Shown here: piece after piece, positions 61,367 to 64,000 of the stretch
How the letters are laid out: each line of letters begins with the position of its first letter
How positions within the stretch are numbered: position 1 is the first letter of the stretch
Source: Halieaceae bacterium
GTDB lineage: Bacteria > Pseudomonadota > Gammaproteobacteria > Pseudomonadales > Halieaceae
Direction of reading: 5' to 3'
Length of the DNA: 64,000 nt
Assembly (NCBI GenBank): GCA_902547755.1
Contig: CACCPA010000004.1
Coordinates: 109,390-173,389, forward strand
Program-made: the position numbers and the translations under genes
Notes under the pieces: model-generated
Told to the model about the DNA's origin: nothing
The model's input: the letters and a program-made list of their open reading frames with translations, nothing else
Database searches by the model: none

Positions 61367-63733
61367 ATGCGCTGGGCACTTTTCGTAGCGGTGTGGATAT
61401 TGCTTGCACCAACCACACTTGCCGCTGAGGCGTCGGATAGAGACGTAGCAGGTGACAACGAGGACGACGCCACAACACAAAGCGTTCGTGATCGTGGCCG
61501 AATTTTGTTGAAGCGAAACTTCTTGTCATCGGAGTTTCAGATGTCCGAGCCCTTGGGTTTCTACCAAGAGGCATTTCTCGATGCAGAGGGCGTTGACTCT
61601 CGGGCCTTCTTTGGGTTGCAGAAGCCTGTGCAAGGAAAGCCCTCTTCTGACTTAACTGTGTCGTTTACCCAGCAAGACAAGGCGGGAAAATATCGATTAG
61701 GAGGGCTCTTAAAAGCAGAGCGGATGCTCGGGCCGATCACCTTTTCCGCACAAGTCGCCCGCAATGCGTCCCAGCGTGTAATTGACCAATATGAAGGGCG
61801 TTGGCGCAGAACCGACGGAGATCTGAGCTTTCTCAGCTTCCCGGCATATACGCGTGATCGCATAGCTGCGAATAGTACTGTCGGTAACTTCAGATTTGAT
61901 TGGAACCTTGGTAGCGATCGATCATTCACCGCAGAAGCAGCTTTAACACGTTATCGGGACAGCGCGTTTCGAACTAAAATTGAAGCGCAGTTTGGCGCGG
62001 GTTCGTTTGATGCCAATGACCCGAGAGTAATTTCAAACGGCGACACGATCACTGACCTGTCGGTCGACAGTGCAGCGCTGCGGCATTATCAGCACGAGTG
62101 GAATACTCAGCGTGATATTGCGCGATACCAGTTGACGTATCGACAGACGCTTAACGTAGGCCTTTTTGAGGTAAGGGCATACCACGCAGATTGGAGAAAC
62201 TCTTCCCAGTGGCTGCCATGGAATTTTATGACCCCCGAAGTCGCTATCACCTATTCCACAGATGATGCGTTCCTACCATCGATATCAGCGCTAGAAGGTG
62301 GCTCCCTTGTCGACGCGTCTCAGGCGATATTCCGAGACTACCGGTTTTTAAATACAGAAACCCACGACACTGATAACGCATTTGCATTCGATTGGGATAC
62401 TCAGCGTGATTGGGCGGGCGGTCAGTTTTTTCTCTCGATTGGAGGCAGTTGGCGCACCAAAAAGCGCTCAGCCGATGATCAACGCTGGGTGTATCAGCCC
62501 TCTGGAAACGGCGTTTTCAGTATGGCTGAACTGGTTTCTCAGCGCCAAGGCGACACGATACTCACTAACAGATTTAGTTTGCCACCCTCTATCAATCATG
62601 GCGATGCAAGGAATTCGGTATCTGACCCTAATAACCCCCGAGTCCTGATAAACGAGTTTCTGTCGTTTAAAGAGAGCATCGAGCAGCAGTTTTTGTCTAC
62701 TGAAACGGTCAGCGCTGCCTACATCCATGGCGAAATAGTCGGGTCTAGCTTTACAGCCTCGGTAGGGCTTAGAGAAGAGAGAACATCAACCAATACACTA
62801 GGCACCTTGAGTGGCAGTGGACAGTCGACGGCTCCTGTGGGTTCGGAGTCAATAGCCGAGGTGAGTATTTTTGGCGTATCAGTGGTTGATACTTTCGATG
62901 GCTTTCAAGCCTTTCGAGTGCCTGCAGATAACCAATACAAACAGTGGATTCCGTCCTTTGAATTTCGTTACAACATAAATGATAGATTGAGTTTTAATCT
63001 CATATGGCACGAGCAGCTAATGCGACCTCAATACTTTGATATCGTAAATTACAGCCGTGAAATGGAAGCGTTTCGTCGTATCGACAAAGGTAATCCAACT
63101 CTGGCACCTGCTCGAATTAGCACAGTATCGACAGGGTTGCGGTATCGAAAAGCTGACATGACAGTCTGGTTGGAACTGTATGAAAAATCGATTGACGATT
63201 TTATCTACCGCTCGACCGTAAGCGGTCTCGTTAGGGGAGATATCTACCGAATTCGCTCTATCGAGAATGGATCGCGTGCATCAATATCAGGTGTTCAGGT
63301 CTCAGCTGACTTTTCCCTACCGACCGCCAAGCTCCCGATCGATGAAGCAAGTTTAAGCTTACGTTACACGTACTCTGACAGTGAGGCGCAGTTACCAACC
63401 CGCGCAACGACGTTGCCAGAGCGCGCTCGTCATTTTGGGAACGCGACGCTCCGAATTAAGAAAGGACAGCTCAGTTTTGATATGCGTTTAGTAGGGCATA
63501 CTGAGACCCTCGAATCGATTGGCGAGGATGTCTGGCAAGACCAGTTTAGATCAAAAGTACTGTCGATGAGCCATTCCATTTCTTATCAAGCACGTGGCTC
63601 TGTGCGCTTAAACTTGTCAATAACTAATCCGTTAGACCGGCCGGAGCGCATCACGGAGAGGTCAGAGCACCGGGTCGTCAAAAACGAGTTTAGTGGGGCC
63701 TTGTATAAATTATCAATTTCACGCCCTCTTTAG
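61367..63733 (+). CDS. TonB-dependent-receptor-type outer-membrane barrel without a plug domain
   Basis: A 788-residue outer-membrane protein. The ATG at 61367 has GAGGGAG nine bases upstream and starts a signal peptide (MRWALFVAVWILLAPTTLAAEA). The frame is open from 61271, but the extra residues do not fit. After a short acidic linker the sequence goes straight into amphipathic strands. The barrel carries the receptor-family block RPQYFDIVNYSREMEAFRRIDKGNP and ends in LYKLSISRPL. There is no TonB box, no VEVLRGP-type plug motif and no plug-sized N-terminal domain. Plugs are usually 120-150 residues, so either this is a plug-less barrel or the plug is encoded elsewhere. It follows the monooxygenase gene on the same strand. 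Confidence 0.8.
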   Translation: MRWALFVAVWILLAPTTLAAEASDRDVAGDNEDDATTQSVRDRGRILLKRNFLSSEFQMSEPLGFYQEAFLDAEGVDSRAFFGLQKPVQGKPSSDLTVSFTQQDKAGKYRLGGLLKAERMLGPITFSAQVARNASQRVIDQYEGRWRRTDGDLSFLSFPAYTRDRIAANSTVGNFRFDWNLGSDRSFTAEAALTRYRDSAFRTKIEAQFGAGSFDANDPRVISNGDTITDLSVDSAALRHYQHEWNTQRDIARYQLTYRQTLNVGLFEVRAYHADWRNSSQWLPWNFMTPEVAITYSTDDAFLPSISALEGGSLVDASQAIFRDYRFLNTETHDTDNAFAFDWDTQRDWAGGQFFLSIGGSWRTKKRSADDQRWVYQPSGNGVFSMAELVSQRQGDTILTNRFSLPPSINHGDARNSVSDPNNPRVLINEFLSFKESIEQQFLSTETVSAAYIHGEIVGSSFTASVGLREERTSTNTLGTLSGSGQSTAPVGSESIAEVSIFGVSVVDTFDGFQAFRVPADNQYKQWIPSFEFRYNINDRLSFNLIWHEQLMRPQYFDIVNYSREMEAFRRIDKGNPTLAPARISTVSTGLRYRKADMTVWLELYEKSIDDFIYRSTVSGLVRGDIYRIRSIENGSRASISGVQVSADFSLPTAKLPIDEASLSLRYTYSDSEAQLPTRATTLPERARHFGNATLRIKKGQLSFDMRLVGHTETLESIGEDVWQDQFRSKVLSMSHSISYQARGSVRLNLSITNPLDRPERITERSEHRVVKNEFSGALYKLSISRPL

Positions 63734-64000
63734 CACGGAGTTTCCTTTCGTAATCTTGAATTCAACTCTGTAACCCCACAGGAAAGCACGGTTTTCGACA
63801 GACGAAATGCGCGATTTTGGTGCGGGCATGCCTCTTTTTAGCGCTTTTCCACTGACTCGACTGCCCGCAATTAGCATGTATTAAATGTATCGCGACGGCT
63901 AATCGCTCTCGCTGGTTGGTTTTTGGACTTCGACTGTTTTGTATCGTCGCATCTCAAACGAGAAATTTCATAACTTGCGGCCGCGGAGCCATGTGAACGT
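63734..64000 (+). other. right-edge region with no recognised gene
   Basis: 267 bases after the last barrel gene. No terminator-quality hairpin, RNA gene or credible ORF start is visible. A gene could begin beyond the window edge. Confidence 0.4.

Noticed and set aside
1..64000. CRISPR arrays, tRNA or rRNA genes, insertion sequences, prophage genes
   Set aside because: No regularly spaced repeats, cloverleaf-type sequence, transposase or phage protein was seen on either strand.

Overview
This window is a gene-dense stretch of chromosome with short intergenic gaps, genes on both strands, frequent tail-to-tail overlaps and clear Shine-Dalgarno sites. The gene content fits an aerobic, Gram-negative marine heterotroph, most likely a gammaproteobacterium of the OM60/NOR5 (Halieaceae) type: four TonB-dependent-receptor-type outer-membrane proteins, many periplasmic serine hydrolases and metallopeptidases, a GH17 laminarinase-like lipoprotein, acrylyl-CoA reductase, a betaine-homocysteine methyltransferase-like enzyme and an ABA4-like carotenoid-associated membrane protein. 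The taxonomic assignment is inference from gene content. I see no rRNA, tRNA, CRISPR array, insertion sequence, phage gene or replication origin.

Layout. 0-5.9 kb: a CoA-transferase cut by the left edge, a coupled glutathione S-transferase, a probable LysR remnant, a PlsC-type acyltransferase, a short-chain dehydrogenase, an HSL-type hydrolase and a class-C beta-lactamase-fold hydrolase. 5.9-14 kb: a MAPEG protein, a GH17 lipoprotein, a ferric-reductase-like membrane protein, a Fur-box-preceded siderophore receptor and a G/C-richer S9 peptidase. 14-25.5 kb: mixed metabolism and transport, including ZntB, a sodium:alanine symporter and AcuI, plus a run of hydrolase, VOC, PhyH and EthD genes. 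25.5-35 kb: malic enzyme MaeB, an SDR, a large M14 peptidase, an FMN hydroxyacid dehydrogenase followed by a methyltransferase, and proline iminopeptidase. 35-44.5 kb: a DUF5117/DUF4953-type zinc metalloprotease, the methyltransferase, a half-size asparaginase, a 1010-residue receptor and the ABA4-like protein. 44.5-50.6 kb: an unusual isocitrate dehydrogenase, a second M14 peptidase and a GPH symporter. 50.6-63.7 kb: a coupled thioesterase and DMT transporter, a 4-hydroxybutyryl-CoA dehydratase homologue, a receptor and esterase in A/T-rich DNA, a further beta-lactamase-fold hydrolase, a Baeyer-Villiger-type monooxygenase and a plug-less receptor barrel.

The common theme is capture of dissolved organic matter at the cell surface (receptors, peptidases, glucanase), followed by ester, lactone and acyl-CoA chemistry in the cell. 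The two observations I rate most worth following are the isocitrate dehydrogenase at 44522-46261, whose clasp/small region is duplicated with active-site residues split between the copies and an NAD-like cofactor motif, and the 52-64 kb locus that puts a 4-hydroxybutyryl-CoA dehydratase homologue near a Baeyer-Villiger monooxygenase, esterases and outer-membrane barrels. Where the longest reading frame starts upstream of a better-supported codon, I give the refined start and say why.
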